Below, piece after piece: positions 1 through 13,496 of a stretch of DNA of 64,000 nt. The translations under genes and the position numbers were made by a program. Source of the DNA: Rhytidiadelphus loreus (Eukaryota > Streptophyta > Bryopsida > Hypnales > Hylocomiaceae); the NCBI GenBank assembly GCA_947034895.1, contig OX344762.1, forward strand, positions 20,626,760 to 20,690,759, read 5' to 3'. Numbering within the stretch: position 1 is the stretch's first letter; every line of letters begins with the position of its first letter. The notes under the pieces are model-generated. The model saw only the letters and a list, made by a program, of their open reading frames with translations, was not told the DNA's origin and did not search any database.

Positions 1-639
1 TAAATGAAAACATTTTCAATGGACTTCAAGTTACATATGACATTGAAATATAGTAGAGATGTTTTGCAATTGGCCTATTGTCCTCTCTTCTAGTCTTCCC
101 TAATAATTTGTCACCATCTCAAATTAAAAATAGAGACACATGGGTGATTGCAAGAAACACTTGTCCTATTTTTTGTCTTGACTGACCTTAGACAGGTGGT
201 TTTTTGCTCATAACTTTTGCATCGTGTGTCCATCTTCTATGAAACTTGAAATGAAGGTACACGTGGTAGTTTCAGATGTTGAGTAATTTTTTGGGTTTTT
301 TTAAAATTATTTTACTATTTTTAAACTGCCCCCGATTGGATGTCTACCTTGTCCATTTGGGGGGTTTGTAGTACTATTTTTGATCCAAAAGTAAGAATTT
401 GAAGCTCAAAATTGGTATACAAGGACTTATACTAAAGTTACACAATCTCACCAAAGTATTTCTAAAAATATTAAACTTTCCACCCTCCACATGTGCTCAA
501 AGAGCACTACCTTTGCGCAAGTGTAGAGAACACAATTTTATTTTTTCAATAGTGAAAATTGGTGAAAAGGAGTATCTATAAGTTAGGAAAAATGTCTTTT
601 TTTTATAGAATTTATAGAATTTTTTTACTATTTTTTAAG

Positions 640-1530
640 AATTAAATTTCAAACTGTCTATTTTCTTCCATTTTTCAACCCTCTTTGACCGTGCATAACT
701 CTTAGAGATAAAAAAATTTAGGTTTGAATTTTTGCACATATCATTTTTTTAATGCTTTACGCATTATCCATATTTTATTTTATTTAAAAAAAAATTATTC
801 CAAAATCCACGAACAGGAGTGAAATGGCTGTTTTGAACAAAAATCAGCATGTGTTTCTTGCAACTGCCCACATGCATTTTAAAAATGACCCTATTGTCAT
901 CCTATAAAGCTTCGTGTTTGACAAATTCTTGAATCAAGAGTAATGATGCATCCAAATCCTGAAAGAAGAATCATTATCACTTGCCTAACAATTTTCCAGA
1001 GGACCAATGTGAAGACACAATTCTTTCTTTGCCTATTCCAAATCTAAAGCATTCTCTAATTAGAAGCAAATGGACCAAATTGTCCGCCAAGTGCTTTTTC
1101 ATGCTAAAACTTCTCACTCTTCTTTATGTGTGAGGTTTGTTTGATGTGTTCCTATTATTTTTGTTAATCATGAGTTTGTTTCATCATGTAGGTATATTTA
1201 TAGAGAATTACACTTCAACAGAGCCATTCCTAAATTGAAGCTCTTAAAATCCCTCACTATTTGGATTGACAAGACTTTTTTGCTTTGCATGTGCAAACCA
1301 TTCAAGACCCAAATTTAATCTTTATAGTAGGGTAGTTGCAAAACAGCCTAAGTATTGGAGTACTATGACTTTTGGAATTAAAAAATATGGATAATTTGTG
1401 AAGTATTCAAAATAGTATATGTGTGTAAATTCAAGCTTAGAAAATTTTATCTATGCACAAATAAAAAGTGATGAAAAATACAAGAAAATAGATATTTTGG
1501 AATTTGATTTTTAGAAAATAATTTAAGAAA
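640..1530. repeat. Diverged inverted repeat pair (640-875 / 1325-1530)
   Basis: The reverse complement of about 640-875 aligns with 1325-1530. Shared blocks include 'aaaatatggataat', a 'gtttgaaatttaattctta'-like stretch, and 'ttgcaaaacagcc' against 'ttcaaaacagcc'. The arms are clearly diverged, with small indels, so this is an old foldback or two inverted copies of one repeat. No target-site duplication could be defined and no coding content is visible. Confidence 0.5.
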
Positions 1531-1722
1531 ATTAAAAAAATCAACCCAAAATATCCCATTTTTTTAAACTTGAGAGTTACACCTCAAAGGAGCCATTCCC
1601 AAATCGAAGGTCCTTAGTCATTGTTAGCAAATTGTGTCTAGTAACTCTACACCCTAAATCATAGGCATTTGTAATGTAAGATTTTTGTTCTTACACATTC
1701 ACTACTACATTTACATTCAACA

Positions 1723-1807
1723 TAAAAAATAAAAAATAAAAAATAAATAAAAAAAAAATAAAAAATAAAAAATAAAATAAAAATAAAAAAATATATATAT
1801 ATGACTA
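1723..1807. repeat. A/T low-complexity tract
   Basis: A run of aaaaat/aaataaa units ending in an (AT)n stretch. It produces the artificial Phe/Tyr/Ile-rich reverse-strand reading frame across 1659-1901, which is not a gene. Confidence 0.85.
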
Positions 1808-2039
1808 AACAGCCACTAATATTTAGTTTGAACCTCTTCTGTAACTCTAAAGATTGGTTGAATTTTGAGAACTCAATATTGGTAAATTGATGACAAGTCA
1901 TAGATAATGAATTCTCTGCTCTGTATGGCCTAAACCCTCAACGTGTTCAACAAAAATTGAATGAACCTAAGCCCTTTTTGAAGGCACCAGACAATGACCA
2001 TAAATACCCCTAAACAATTTCATATCCACCCTAAACCCT

Positions 2040-4578
2040 AATAACCAGTGACACACTTACACCAAAAGATGAGCACGGTCATAGGTACGCTACCACACGG
2101 TCTTAGGTGAAGTTGCCGAGAAAGTGCCCTAAATCCCTGCTCCCTGCTCCTGTGTCAGCATTTTCCGGCAGCAGTGTAGGGTGTAGGGTTTACTTCGATC
2201 ACTCCACCTCTTGAACGCTGTGATAGAAAAGCGGCCATGACGCTGAGTGGGCGTGCAGTTTGTACAGTCGGATTTTGGCCGACATCACACACCACACACA
2301 CCCAAGTCCATACTGATCGAAGTCAACTTACTGCATATATAAACATAAATAAAATTACAAACGCATTCATTCTCCGGAATCAGTCTCCGTCCATGCGCGT
2401 GTTCAAGGAATTTGAATCGTCATGGTCGTGAACATTCACGTCGCACACTTTTACAGAGTATCGACTTCCCAACGCCACAACGGCAACCACGTTCTCGTGC
2501 GAAGCATCTGTTGAAATAACATCAAATAACCTCCAAAAAACACACGGGGATGCTAGCTTTTCCAATCGTCAAATCACAGAGTTACAGTTGCATGCTTCAA
2601 CAGGGCTTTCGCACTAGAGTCACGTACACCCTGCCATTGCCACGTTTGAACAAAGCTCCACTCAATTGTTTCTCTTCAGCTCTCCCATCCCGACTCACGT
2701 ATGGGCCGGGGGAAAGAGTTTCACAGAAACTTCGTGTTGAATTACACAGCACCATACGGGTACGGTGCCAAAATCCGAGCAATTGATAGCTGCCCTCAAG
2801 TGAAACTGTGCCCTTGCTTCGAGTGACAAAGTCAACTGGAACGCACAAGCTAGTGAAAACTCTGAAGATGCATTCCACAAGGGAATAAAGGTCCAGCTTA
2901 AAGTTTCCACGAAGACTCGTGTTTTGTTTTCACTTACTACCTCGGTTTCTGAAAAAGCCCTTGTAAAACACAAACAGAGGGAGGTACTAAATTAATATAT
3001 ACCGTATGCACCTGCAAATGGAATTTTCCAGTGACTTACTTGCCATTCCCAGTTGCAACTTCCAACGTCTAAAATCGTCTGCATATCGAGTTCATGTGTT
3101 GACTTAAAAACCATTGCAGTATGTTGCAGCAGGCGATTCCAGACGATACATTACTGGATAGGAGTCATCATAGGTGCAGCGCACCGAATGATTGGTGCGA
3201 TGCAACGATATTGGAAATTTGTAAAGGGCCCGTGTCCTCATTTGCTTGGACTCGATCGAAGCACTCACACAAAAGCATGGAATTTGGTTGTCTTCAGTTG
3301 TCATTAGTATTTGGCAACTATGAATAAATTAAAGCGCAGTGAGGTTGGCCCTTGGAGAAAGCGCCTTCTCATTTATATTTGTACAATCAGACCTCTTCAG
3401 TAATGCCTGGTCTAAAACTCACGACATTCTGGAATACTTTCCCTGCACACCTGTCAAACTATCATTGGTTTTGAAGTTTTCTTGGTGTTGGATTAAAGAG
3501 ATCAGGGTTTTCACATCTAGCTTTGAACCAGAAGGCAGAAAGGAGTGCATTTGTGCAAGGGTATGAAATGTAAGTTCGGGGCTAAGCTAAAGAAAATATC
3601 ATTCTGAATTTCAATGAAGATTCAGGTGCACTCGATCAATTAATTATCCAAGTTGTGAAGAATATAAGTTGTAAAGAATGAAGAAACCATTATAAAGCTG
3701 AAGTTACTGGAAGTTTCATGTAAATCCAGATTCTTCGACGCCTCAGTAAATGAAGTTTCAATTCCACCACTGATGAGATTCTGTGCAAAGGTTTCAAGTG
3801 GAGCCTTTTGCAAGAGAATCATACAAAGGGAATCAATGCAGTTGGTCGTACGTGTGCAATTCGATAGTGCTTCATAGCCTGACGCCGCTCATAATTCTGT
3901 CGCCATTTTTGTGAACAGCGAGCATGTCTTTTCTGCAACAGAGATGAAAACCCACCGTGTGATTACATAGCCGGCCTAAGGAACTTATCCAGGACTGATA
4001 TATAAAACAGTCTCATTACAGTCAGTCAGTGATAGTGTCGATATCCGAGGCATTATCAGTGAGGACGGAACGTTTTCGACAATACAACAGAAAACCTGAT
4101 TCCAAAGCACACGCACAAATGATTACATTTCCAATTATAGTAACTCGTCAGAAGCTGGATATAAATAATGGTAAGCGATGATAGACTTGAATAATTGGCA
4201 GAAACCAAGTCGCAGTTTTATCTGACAAAAAGTATATGGGGAAGCGTTCCCCCTCCTCAGATGTATGAGGATCCGAGTTTCATCTGTAGTATGAGAAAGT
4301 ACAGCATTCGAATGATCAAATTGTAGCTTGTCCTATTCACCTAGCTAGCTATACTCTCTAAATGTAGTGATCGATCGATCGAGAGCTTAATAAGGTGCAA
4401 GCTCTCCACGGGTTCCCTATTCTCCAAAATTATGAAGTTCTGCAAGTCTCAAGAGCATGACTCACTGCACTAGCTAGCTAGATATACAAAGTAATGTACA
4501 CATAACATGGTCAACTTTCCCCCACATTTAAACCAATTAAGTTTTTAAAAAGTGCTGGTTAACTGAATTCACCCTTAG
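2040..4578. other. Balanced-GC region downstream of NRL gene 1 (3' UTR and flank)
   Basis: Base composition rises here compared with the AT-rich DNA to the left, and the region abuts the stop codon of the minus-strand NRL gene 1. Part of it next to 4578 must be that gene's 3' untranslated region. Several 60-90 codon frames on both strands overlap one another (for example 2550-2878 and 3053-3307), but none resembles a known protein or has a splice context I can support. The polyadenylation site could not be fixed. An unrecognised exon cannot be excluded. Confidence 0.45.
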
Positions 4579-7500
4579 CTAGGCAGTGGTGTGCCGAAGC
4601 TGCTGCTTCATCGTCATCACTTCTGTAGGTGTGGGCACTACTTCAGGGCTGATGGAGTCACGAGAGGACTCGGAGCTGGAGAAGCCTCGGCTGGCAAAAA
4701 GCTTATTGAACAGCTTCTCGGGTTTGAAAGCAGACAACACACTTTTGGCTTTCATGTGTTTGCTGGTAGCATCCTGTTGCATGGAAGTTCGTTCTCGCTC
4801 AGCCTCAGCAATTCGCACTTTGATGCTGGCAAGGTCCCCTTTCAAAGCAGTGAAGTCTTGGTGCACGGTCTCCCAGTTTTCGTCTCGGGTGGAGCTCAGC
4901 TGCACGCCGTGGTTGTTGCCATTGGTGGCTTCGGGTAAGTTGATTTCTTCCCCGTAATCAGGCTGCTGGAGGTTCCCATGTGGATCACTGAGAAGGAGGC
5001 CACCGTTCACCGCTGTACGCACTTGCTCAAAGAATAAGACCTGCAACGGTAGGGAGCCATTTCTGGGAGTCAGCCACGGCCAAGACGACATACTGGTTGC
5101 TAATTTCTACTCCATATTAATGAATGTTAACATTACGTACACTCGGTCTTGATGACAAAAAATATTTGACATACACCCGGCAGCTACGTACAATAGGAAT
5201 TACGAGAATATGACCTGCGACGTTAGGGAGCCATCAATTTTCTGTGAGTCAGCCATACCCAAGACGACACATTGGTTGCTAATTAAATTTTTGCTTCAAA
5301 TTAAAGGGTTTATCGAATGGTGACATTACATACACCTAGCCTTGATGACAACTAAACTTTGACATACACCCGGTCGCTACAATAGGAATGACTACAATCT
5401 CTGGTTCAATCGGAAAAAGCTCACGACAAAGAGTTCAGCGCAGTAAATAATTTTCATTCTCTTTACAATGTGCTAAAGGCAATAGCTTACCCAAAATTAA
5501 AGCATGCAGTTAGTTCAGAATGTAAACTCGGAGGATCCGAAGATCGTGGACGAAAGGCAATGTGCAGCAACTAGAACTCGATACATTACAACTTCAAATT
5601 CCAAAGCCAGAAAAGCATGAATACATTTCTTTCATCCAACTGACCTGAACCACAACACGCAGTGGGAGGCGATCATTTTGGGCAGCATGCATGCAAGCAT
5701 CCATGGATAACTTCTTACAGTCCATCAATCTGCAAATTTTCTTCCGCTCGCTCTTCGTTAGTTGTGGATGTTCCTGCAGGTCGAATTCCAACCCCCTAGT
5801 ATCAGAATTAATCAATTTCTCATGAACGAGGGTATCACTAAAGCTAGCTAGCATTGCCTAAGGTCTATTGAATCCTCAAGTCTAGGGTTTAGAGTCTTAA
5901 CACAGAGGGGACCTCGGGTACGGTGCAAACCTTGAGGTACATATCAATAGCGCGATAGAGCCCATCATGGACAGGGCGAGCAAAATCAGGGCCAGACTCC
6001 GCCAACTGGATGAACTTCGCAAGCGGCATGTTCGCATCCCTTGCAACCTCTGCTAAATATCTGTCGATAAGTTTCGCTACTTTCAGTTGAGAATTATGAG
6101 TAGCCGCCGTCATCCTGTGCTCCACAGCGTGAGTATCCATAGCAATTTCTGTCAAGAGAGTCGTCTTCTGCTCGTCTGGCTGTGGAATTTGGAACTGTGT
6201 CATGTAATGCTCCAGGATGCGAATCATCAAGTCCACATCACACTCGGTATCACTTGAGAATGCCATGGCAGGGATCATGAGATCGTGAACTGAGGCTTCT
6301 TCCAACTGCAACCCCACACGTCTCGCAAGCTCCAGTTTGGTGGAATTGGAGGCGTCCAGGAAAGGAGCTGCCTTGAGCAACCGGAGCAAGAAGCTACACG
6401 AACATGAGCCTTTCTCAGAGGGCAGGAGACTGACAATGGTCTCCAGTACATTCCTGTCCTTGGCTGAAATCTCCGTGAGCTTGTTGCATGAGGAATCCTC
6501 CACACTTGAGATGAGTGTGTTTTCTCGAGAGGTTAGAGGCTCTTGCAATAAGTCAGGGAAATACTTGAGCGTGTAGATTCGGATGGACTCACCCACCAAC
6601 TCTTGGGGTGCTCCTTTGGCTTTAATGGCTTGGATCACTCTTCTGTATAGATCAATGTCGAGCTCACTGATGTCTTCCAGCCACCAGTCCCTGGGGACAA
6701 GCAGCATTCGGCGACTACTCCAAGCAGCTGGGCTGCTGCGCTCTATGCTTGAAGCTCGCTGGGATCGGGATGCAGTGTGTGGTCTTGGATAGGTGAAAGA
6801 CCAGTCTACTTCAGTGGGATCCACAATGGTTTTTGATGCAATGGATTCAATGCATCTGCCGATGATCTTTTAGGAATTACAACCACAAGTTCATTTGTCA
6901 GGTCCTACATACATACATTCATACATACTTACCCCAGAACAGTTGTAACAAACTAAATAGACAGCTTGAAAGATAAGCATATTAATTAATCTACTTGCAA
7001 ATTTTATGACTAGTACAGGAACGATCTTGCCCATGAACATATCAGGAGTGGTTGAATGAGGGCATAGCTACTTCACTAGAGCATCAAAATGAGAGAACAA
7101 CAGCAGAGGTTACAAAAGCTTCGTGCATAGGATTTGAAGTTCCTGTGAGAGGTATATGTAGTGCTGAAAGTGAAATTTTGATACCATAATTATGTGGTTC
7201 TCATTCGTAGGACCACGGTGATAAATAAGAATGCAAGGGCTCTGAGATGGACGAGTAAGCTCAGTATGAGTTATAGGGTAACCTTGAGATCTTCGGCCCA
7301 TGGCATGTGGATTTTACTGGTCCGAAGGCAAATGATCGCATCTTTCCATCCCCGAAGGATGGAAGAGTCCAAAAAGACTTCCAGCTTGAAGATGAGATTG
7401 CTCTTCTCAATCGTTTCTGTCATCTGCAGAAACTCCGCGCCACACCTCACTTCGCCCACGTTGTGTGGGCTTAAGGTGATGGTGATGCCATAACAATACT

Positions 7501-8338
7501 TGGCACACATCTCGAAACAGCCGATTCCTCCCGGGAAGTCATGGACGAGCACCTCTTCACTTTGCGCTTCCTGGGATTCTGCAATGAGTTTGTTGAGGCA
7601 GCCCCATTTCGCCAGCAGAGGGAACTTACAAGAGTCAACAAGAGACACGTTCACAACGTCAGATAATGAAACAAATCATTAATGAATCATTCAATTAATT
7701 ACTAGCCTCAAAGAATAATCGTGAAACTTAATCTACCGAATGAAAGATGTTAATTGAGTCGCTGTATAGCTTATTACTTCAAGTAATATTTAAATGCAAG
7801 ATAGCAATGATACTTCAACTACTGGTTTGTATGAGATGCACTAGGGAAGTACCTTGTGAAGATGGAATCTGTGACCATTAACATTAAAAGTTATGTCACT
7901 CGGCAGGTCTGAAGTCACCGAACTGCACCTCAAAGAAACTCCAACATCAAATTCCCACTAAAATTGAGGGTTACGTCAACATGGACCTCAAAACATGGCA
8001 AGAACTAAAGTGGCATATCCGGCCAGATACTATCAAGTCCTGCCTTGCGAAAAGGAGCAGGTCCTGGATATCTTCCTTGGTGTCGTTCGCTAGAAAAATT
8101 AAAATAGATATTTCTTAGCCAGGGCTTTGCAGAAGATTAGGACAGAGGTTTAGATCGAAAATATATTGATGCAATCGTACCACACAAGATATCGAAAAGC
8201 AAGTTCGTCCCACCATCCATACCTCACGCCACATAACTCACGCCACTCTACATATCTGAGCTTCAGAAGTATTACTTACGTGGAATTGTCGCAAACAATG
8301 AAGGTGTCCACCTTCGATCCCAACTTCATGAACTTCAT
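4579..8338 (-). CDS. NPH3/RPT2-like (NRL) BTB protein, gene 1, six coding exons
   Basis: Predicted NRL protein of 665 residues. Family members are plasma-membrane-associated scaffolds. Some act with phototropin receptors or in auxin-linked organ growth, and some serve as BTB substrate adaptors for CUL3 ubiquitin ligases. Coding exons on the minus strand are 8338-8280, 7922-7853, 7624-7283, 6866-5931, 5773-5645 and 5040-4579. All introns are GT-AG and the frame stays open. The protein starts MKFMKLGSK. BTB/POZ spans about residues 20-130, with SDLPSDI, HLHKFPLL at 40-47 and KYCYG at 85-89. The linker has PWAEDLK then IIGRCIESIASK. The NPH3 domain runs from about 217 (DWWLEDISELDIDLY) through CSFLLRLLKAA, RLMDCKKLS and HAAQNDRLPL to VLFFEQVR near 520. 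A short coiled coil lies near 572-597. The start was chosen for the family-typical MKFM and an A at -3. The C terminus ends in RHTTA and lacks the Arg-rich serine motif found in gene 2. Exon joins are by eye; NRL membership is close to certain, specific function is not. Confidence 0.93.
5041..5400 (-). repeat. Tandem duplication in last intron of NRL gene 1, with a decoy acceptor
   Basis: Two adjacent copies lie at about 5041-5214 and 5215-5400, with starts 174 bp apart. Shared blocks include 'gttagggagccat'-like, 'aagacgaca', 'tggttgctaat', 'tgacatacacccgg' and 'caataggaat'. Copy A runs directly into the last exon. Copy B carries a duplicate of the acceptor and of the first exon bases: on the minus strand GCAG is followed by GTCATATTCTCG, against GTCTTATTCTTT at the real junction. 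Splicing to the decoy near 5214 would read Val-Ile-Phe-Ser and then stop. Confidence 0.85.
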
Positions 8339-11300
8339 GGTTGCAATCTCGAGCTTAACCCTGCCCTGTATTATGCATCCTAACTACGAATCCCTACTGC
8401 TAAAGGAAAAACTCCACTACAAACCTTGCCAGTTCTACCTACGATCGCCAGCAGGACGCTTAGCATAGCAAAACCGTCCTGGCCGCCTCGTGGCCATGAA
8501 TGCCCCTTCGAGGAAGTTGTAAGAGAAATCTTTAGCCGGCAACCGTGTTACACCTAATTGAGACTAAACAGACTCACTTGCGAATATTGTACACTCTCAC
8601 CCTACATAGAGCCCATTCTAAACCATATTTTAAGTCCGAAACTAAAACTGAAGTTTACAGCAAAACCCCTGAAGGTAGATTCCAAGGAGGGGAGCCCTGT
8701 GATATCGAGACGTGAGGTAAAATGAGGACCTGCTACTACCCAGGATGAAACTCTTAGACTTTCTACAGGAAAGTGAAGAATGAAGGGTGTTGAAGGTTGG
8801 TCCAAGCCCCTTTCAATCTAACGGAGCTGCCGAGACAGCGCCATAAAACATTGTCGACGTAGCCCTCGAAATTGCCACTTACAGAAAACTACCACTCCTC
8901 TCATAATTCTTGCACGCAAATTCCCCACAGTATTCGACCCACAGGTTCTCTCAGCCAGGCACCTACATAATGAACAGTATAACATGTAAGTGCTGAATAA
9001 CAATGCGGACCACATGAGCTAGAGATCTTATTGAGAAATGCAAGCGGTTGCGTACAGCGTCTTCCTCTACAAAACACGAAAAAGCCTGGCTCAGACACTT
9101 GGTCTAAAATCACAGGCCTCACGTACTGCTTTCATTACGACACATGGATTCTTCCCAGCGTATCTTTCCTGGCATATCCAGCCGATGGTATAAAATAGGA
9201 GACATGATATAGAACGATGTACAAACAGAGCTAGTTAGATAGGATTCCCCAAGTGGAATGGTGGATCTACTCACCACAAAATGTGGTAAAAGATCTGAAT
9301 GTCCTTTCCCGTTGTCACCAAAATGGCCCAAAGATGCCCCAAATCCTTATCACAAAGTTTGAAGTAACTCCACCATGTGATAGCCTCCAGCTTTTCCTAC
9401 ACATAAGTACAATCAAAATTCAGAAGTAACAACTCTAATTTTGTAAAGGCAAATACGAACTCTCAAGCCAATAGAGGGAGTGTAGTACTTATAACGAACG
9501 GACTGTCCAGAGCAGGGGCAACCAGTTAAGCAAACATGAATTTATAGTGAGTCCCAGAAGTGTAACTTATTGGAACGTCTCATTCATTGTAAAGGATACA
9601 CACAAGGCAACTCACTACCCCTGACACTAGTACACACCATTTTTTCCAGAACGGAGGGATACAGTATCCTGATTTCCCATCTAGCTCGTTTTGAGTACAA
9701 TCAACCAATTATACTCCTTGTCAGTGAGACGACAGAGCTAATTAAACGATTAATTTTGAAATCTCAATCAAGCTCCTGCATATACGTGACTCTGTAAGCG
9801 CAGCAGGAGGTGGAGGACCCATTAATTAATGACACTGAAAGGCGCCTCATCACGACCTCACAGGGTGACAAGGACGAAAGCTAGCTTGTCCAAGACCTGC
9901 TTCACTCTGAAGAAGCAAGCGCGACAAAGCTTACTCAGCTTGAAAGGTGGAAAGTGAGGTTGTCTAAACAAGACAGAGACAACTGAGCTCACACGCATCG
10001 TTCAGTGACTTGGCAAGTCAGATGACACTCTTGACTTTCTTGAATAAACTAATGACTTATTTTTTCCCCCGAAAAAGTTCAGACAACCTTTCCTCAAGCT
10101 TGCACTGGATACCTTACTAGCTGTTGATCTGTAAGACGTGGAAGATCATATGCGATCAGTGACTGGGGACTTCTACTGTGCAATTAAACTGAAGCTCTTG
10201 AAGGATGCACTCTTAGATTGTTGGATTCTCATAAAAGAAGGTCAAGCGGCATTGCCGGCTTACTTGCACTATTCGTGCTCTCGCGGGATACTTTGGATCA
10301 ATCGAGAATAGACGGGTAAGAAGGGGGGGGGACTACAAGAAAAGTATATATTTTGCGGTTGATAACAATCTAGGTAAGGCCTTACTTGAGCCCTGATCCG
10401 ACCTGCTAACATAAAATGCGACAATTGTGGCAAAATGCAACCCGAATGTTGCATTGCCGAATCAGAACCGAATTTCGCCGAGTGGGGATTCGAGGCTTCT
10501 TTCTCACAGAAATTCCCTTTGTTACAATACAGCAATCGGGTGGTCTCACGGGTGGCGTTGAAAACCAGTCCTTGAACCCTAAGTTTAACATTCCAGGGAA
10601 ACATTCTATTGATTCAATTTCAAAAATTGCTCCTCTCAGGAGGTCGTGTCATTGAAGCTTCCAATAAATATTGACAGTCCCTCTACCACTCTCTTTGCAC
10701 CTACTTCCCTAAGCATGCACAAAACGTACGGCTCAGTCTCATTCTCCAGCAAAAATTCAGGTACCTTAGCTTGGAAGGCCAGAAACTAACTCTGTCACTG
10801 TTCGCCGAGTTTCAGTCTCGCTCCCCCAATCAAGATGGCCGTTTGCAATCCTCCTTCTCTGAAACCGATCCCAGCTCCCTGCAGGCAAAGAAACACTAAC
10901 TAGGCTAAGCTATGGCGTAACCAAGGAGGCCGAGAGTAGGAGTAGCAGTAGTGTAAGGGTGTTGGTGATGGATCCTGGCTCCCCAAGGGACGGAGCTTTC
11001 TTTCAACCTAAAAAAACTTCAATCGCCATGACCAACAACACGAACACCCCATTACTCCCAGCATTCCAAAGAGACTGAGGAGCTAGCTAGCTAGGTCGGC
11101 CAGCTTCCGAAGAGGGCACCTGCCGGCTTTGCCACTACAATCCTCATATCATTGAGCGGCAACCCACAGGGCCTGCACATGGGCAGGACCCACCGCCGCC
11201 CTTGCCCCAGTGAGGAGGTGGTTAGAACTCGTAAGCTTCCACCATGGAAAGAGCGAATTCATTAGTGGCTGCAGAGCTAGGTGGCCGGCCGGAAATGATA

Positions 11301-12275
11301 TTCCTGAAGACAAGGCCCTACTGATTGGCTTCACTCATGATGCAATCCGTGACGGGGTCATGGCTGTAGCAAAGCAAGTAAGTAAGTAATAAAAAAAAGT
11401 TAAGGATCTAGCTATGTTATCTATCACCGATGAGAATATATGTCCAATGCCGACGACGATCGATATATCCCCCAGACTCTAACTTAATTAGTCAGTCTTC
11501 TGCTGCAGCTAGCAGAGCAAGCCGAGTACGTTGGCTGTGGCTGTGGCTGTTCCTGTTCCTGCTGCTGCAAGTGCAGAAGTGGAGCCCTCACATGCACAGA
11601 AGTCTCCCCCATCATGTCCCTCCCCATTCAAAATAATGGCAACGCCCACTGTCTTAAAAGCTCCTTCCCCGACCCTCTCGCTCGACTCCATAGCTAGCGC
11701 ATGCATCGTCACATGGAGTCCCAGTCAGTCAAGCAGCAAGCACGCACCATGTACCTGACGAAGCTTTCGTCTCTGACAATTGGACAGGCAATGGTAGGCC
11801 ACCCCCCGTCACTCACTGACGCCCAACACTTAAGTTAAGTAACTCCGTCCCTCGGTCCCATCCCGGCGTTACCTAACTTGCATCCCTTGGTACTGCACCT
11901 CCATGCATGATCAAGCTGCTTAACGCAAACTCCATAGCCATATATGGAGTCACGTGTTCGGTATGATCATTAGACTGAGACCTCGAGGGACTCGAACTAA
12001 TGAACTTGACAAACCACACAGGAAATTAATCGACCAACCATCCATGGCCTTGCAGACAGCAAGCGATTTAAGCAATACTCACTATACAGCAAGCGCTTGC
12101 AGCTGTGGTAGTCAGCCAGCTGCAGGTTTTTTGCCATTTTTCTTTTGTACGCTTTTTCAGTTGGTACTCACCTACATCAGGCCTGCAGGTCAGGAACGCT
12201 GAGACACTCACAGCAGGCTTCACCAAATCCCCAGAGCCCAGTGCTAGCTCCCTGCTGTTTGTACCTCAGTACTCC

Positions 12276-12306
<31 letters not shown>

Positions 12307-12974
12307 TCTCTCTTTCGGTCCCTTCCCTCCCTGCACCATCAATAGTACGTACAACTAACTGCAGCAGCCGCAGTAGCCGCTTATCTTCAGATCGACTACT
12401 TGAGCGCCCAAGATCATTCCCCCAATTTATGAAAACACCGCGCGCGCACCACAAGTAACTGCACTGCATGCACTGCACTGAACAGCTAACCAGCGATCAT
12501 GGGAGTTCAGTTTTAGACACGCTGGGAGAGAGAGATTGTCTGCATGTGCAGGTGTGATCAGATATTCTCTCGAGCAGAAGTACGACGACTGGTACCCCTA
12601 GTGAGCGAGTCCCTAAGTCGAAATTTAAACTGCTATTGGAGCAGCGTGAGCTAGATCATTGAGATCATAGCTCCTACAGTAGCTCGACTTCAAACAGTGT
12701 CAGTAGTGCCCCTGCCAGTGCCAGTGGGGGAATGGAATCGAATGCACGGAAGGAAGGGAATCCATTCAAGAGGTTGGAGGGATAGCCCCCCGGCGTATGT
12801 TTTGGAGTGTAGTGTAGTGTCTGGAATGTCCAGTGCGATGCTAGCTGGCCCAAGGCTACTCGTTCATGGCGCCTTGAAGAATATAACGTTTCATCCTAGC
12901 TCGTTCGGACAAGGTCAGTGGGACCTCGAGCGAGCTCAATTGCCCACCAGGCAGACCAGTGGCGGGGAATGATA
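8339..12974. other. Balanced-GC upstream region of NRL gene 1 (promoter / 5' leader candidate)
   Basis: About 4.6 kb immediately upstream of the gene 1 start codon has higher GC than the spacer beyond about 12975. It carries no coding frame I recognise. It contains CT/GA-rich stretches, CTAGCTAG-type words and a CT microsatellite. The composition suggests a long promoter and 5' untranslated region, possibly with untranslated exons, but no transcription start or TATA box could be fixed. Frames such as 8166-8468, 11430-11758 and 12697-12972 overlap in several phases and look incidental. Confidence 0.45.
12275..12301. repeat. (CT)n microsatellite
   Basis: An uninterrupted CT run followed by further CT-rich sequence. 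On the strand of NRL gene 1 it is a GA tract about 3.9 kb upstream of the start codon. GA/CT tracts are common in plant promoters and leaders, but nothing here shows function. Confidence 0.95.
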
Positions 12975-13496
12975 TTCATTTCCAAAAGGTAACTATTGAG
13001 TATCATTGAGCTTGAGGGTACTAGTTTCAGAATGGACTTGAACAAAGAAACAGTGGTACCAATAAAATTACAAATGCCTTGTGGACATCAATGTATGCGG
13101 GTTATGAGTAAACTTCAACTTTTGAAAATGTTTACCAAACTAGTATCATGTCCAATGGTATCAGCCAACGGTTGATGGGTATTTTTAACCCATGCTTGAC
13201 GGTACTCAAGCTCATACATGAACAAACTACAAAAATTCTAGTCGCTATACATATAGCTCAAGAATCTAACACAACACTGCCAAAAAGGAACTAATTTCAT
13301 GATCTTGTACTTTTTTAGAACTTCAAACATTACAAATATTAATATTACTTATTGCAATTCTCCCACTCCTATTGGAATTCATGAAATTGCAACAATTGTT
13401 CTCAAAACCACTACTATAGCTATTGGTAGATTCTTAATTCTTGAACTACATTAATGATACTCTTTCAAGTTACAACATCTTGAATTGCACTCAACA
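12975..13496. other. AT-rich intergenic DNA
   Basis: GC falls sharply at about 12975, marking the left edge of the long spacer between the two NRL genes. No repeat boundary or gene is visible in this stretch. Confidence 0.5.

Larger units (their letters stand above)
1..2030. other. AT-rich intergenic DNA, no gene seen
   Basis: Low-complexity A/T-rich sequence. Open frames are short and none resembles a known protein. It contains a diverged inverted repeat (640-1530) and an A/T tract near 1723-1807, listed separately. A further short inverted match lies between about 145-165 and 848-873: the word TTGCAAGAAACAC and its reverse complement. This is most likely old repeat-derived spacer downstream of NRL gene 1. 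Confidence 0.6.

Noticed and set aside
1659..1901. 80-codon reverse frame rich in Phe, Tyr and Ile, resembling a membrane protein
   Set aside because: It translates an A/T simple tract; the apparent hydrophobicity is compositional.
2550..2973. Overlapping frames of 78-93 codons on both strands
   Set aside because: Three phases are open at once in GC-balanced DNA, with no family similarity and no splice context.
12697..12972. 91-codon plus-strand frame
   Set aside because: No recognisable domain; it lies at the edge of the GC-balanced gene 1 upstream region and appears incidental.
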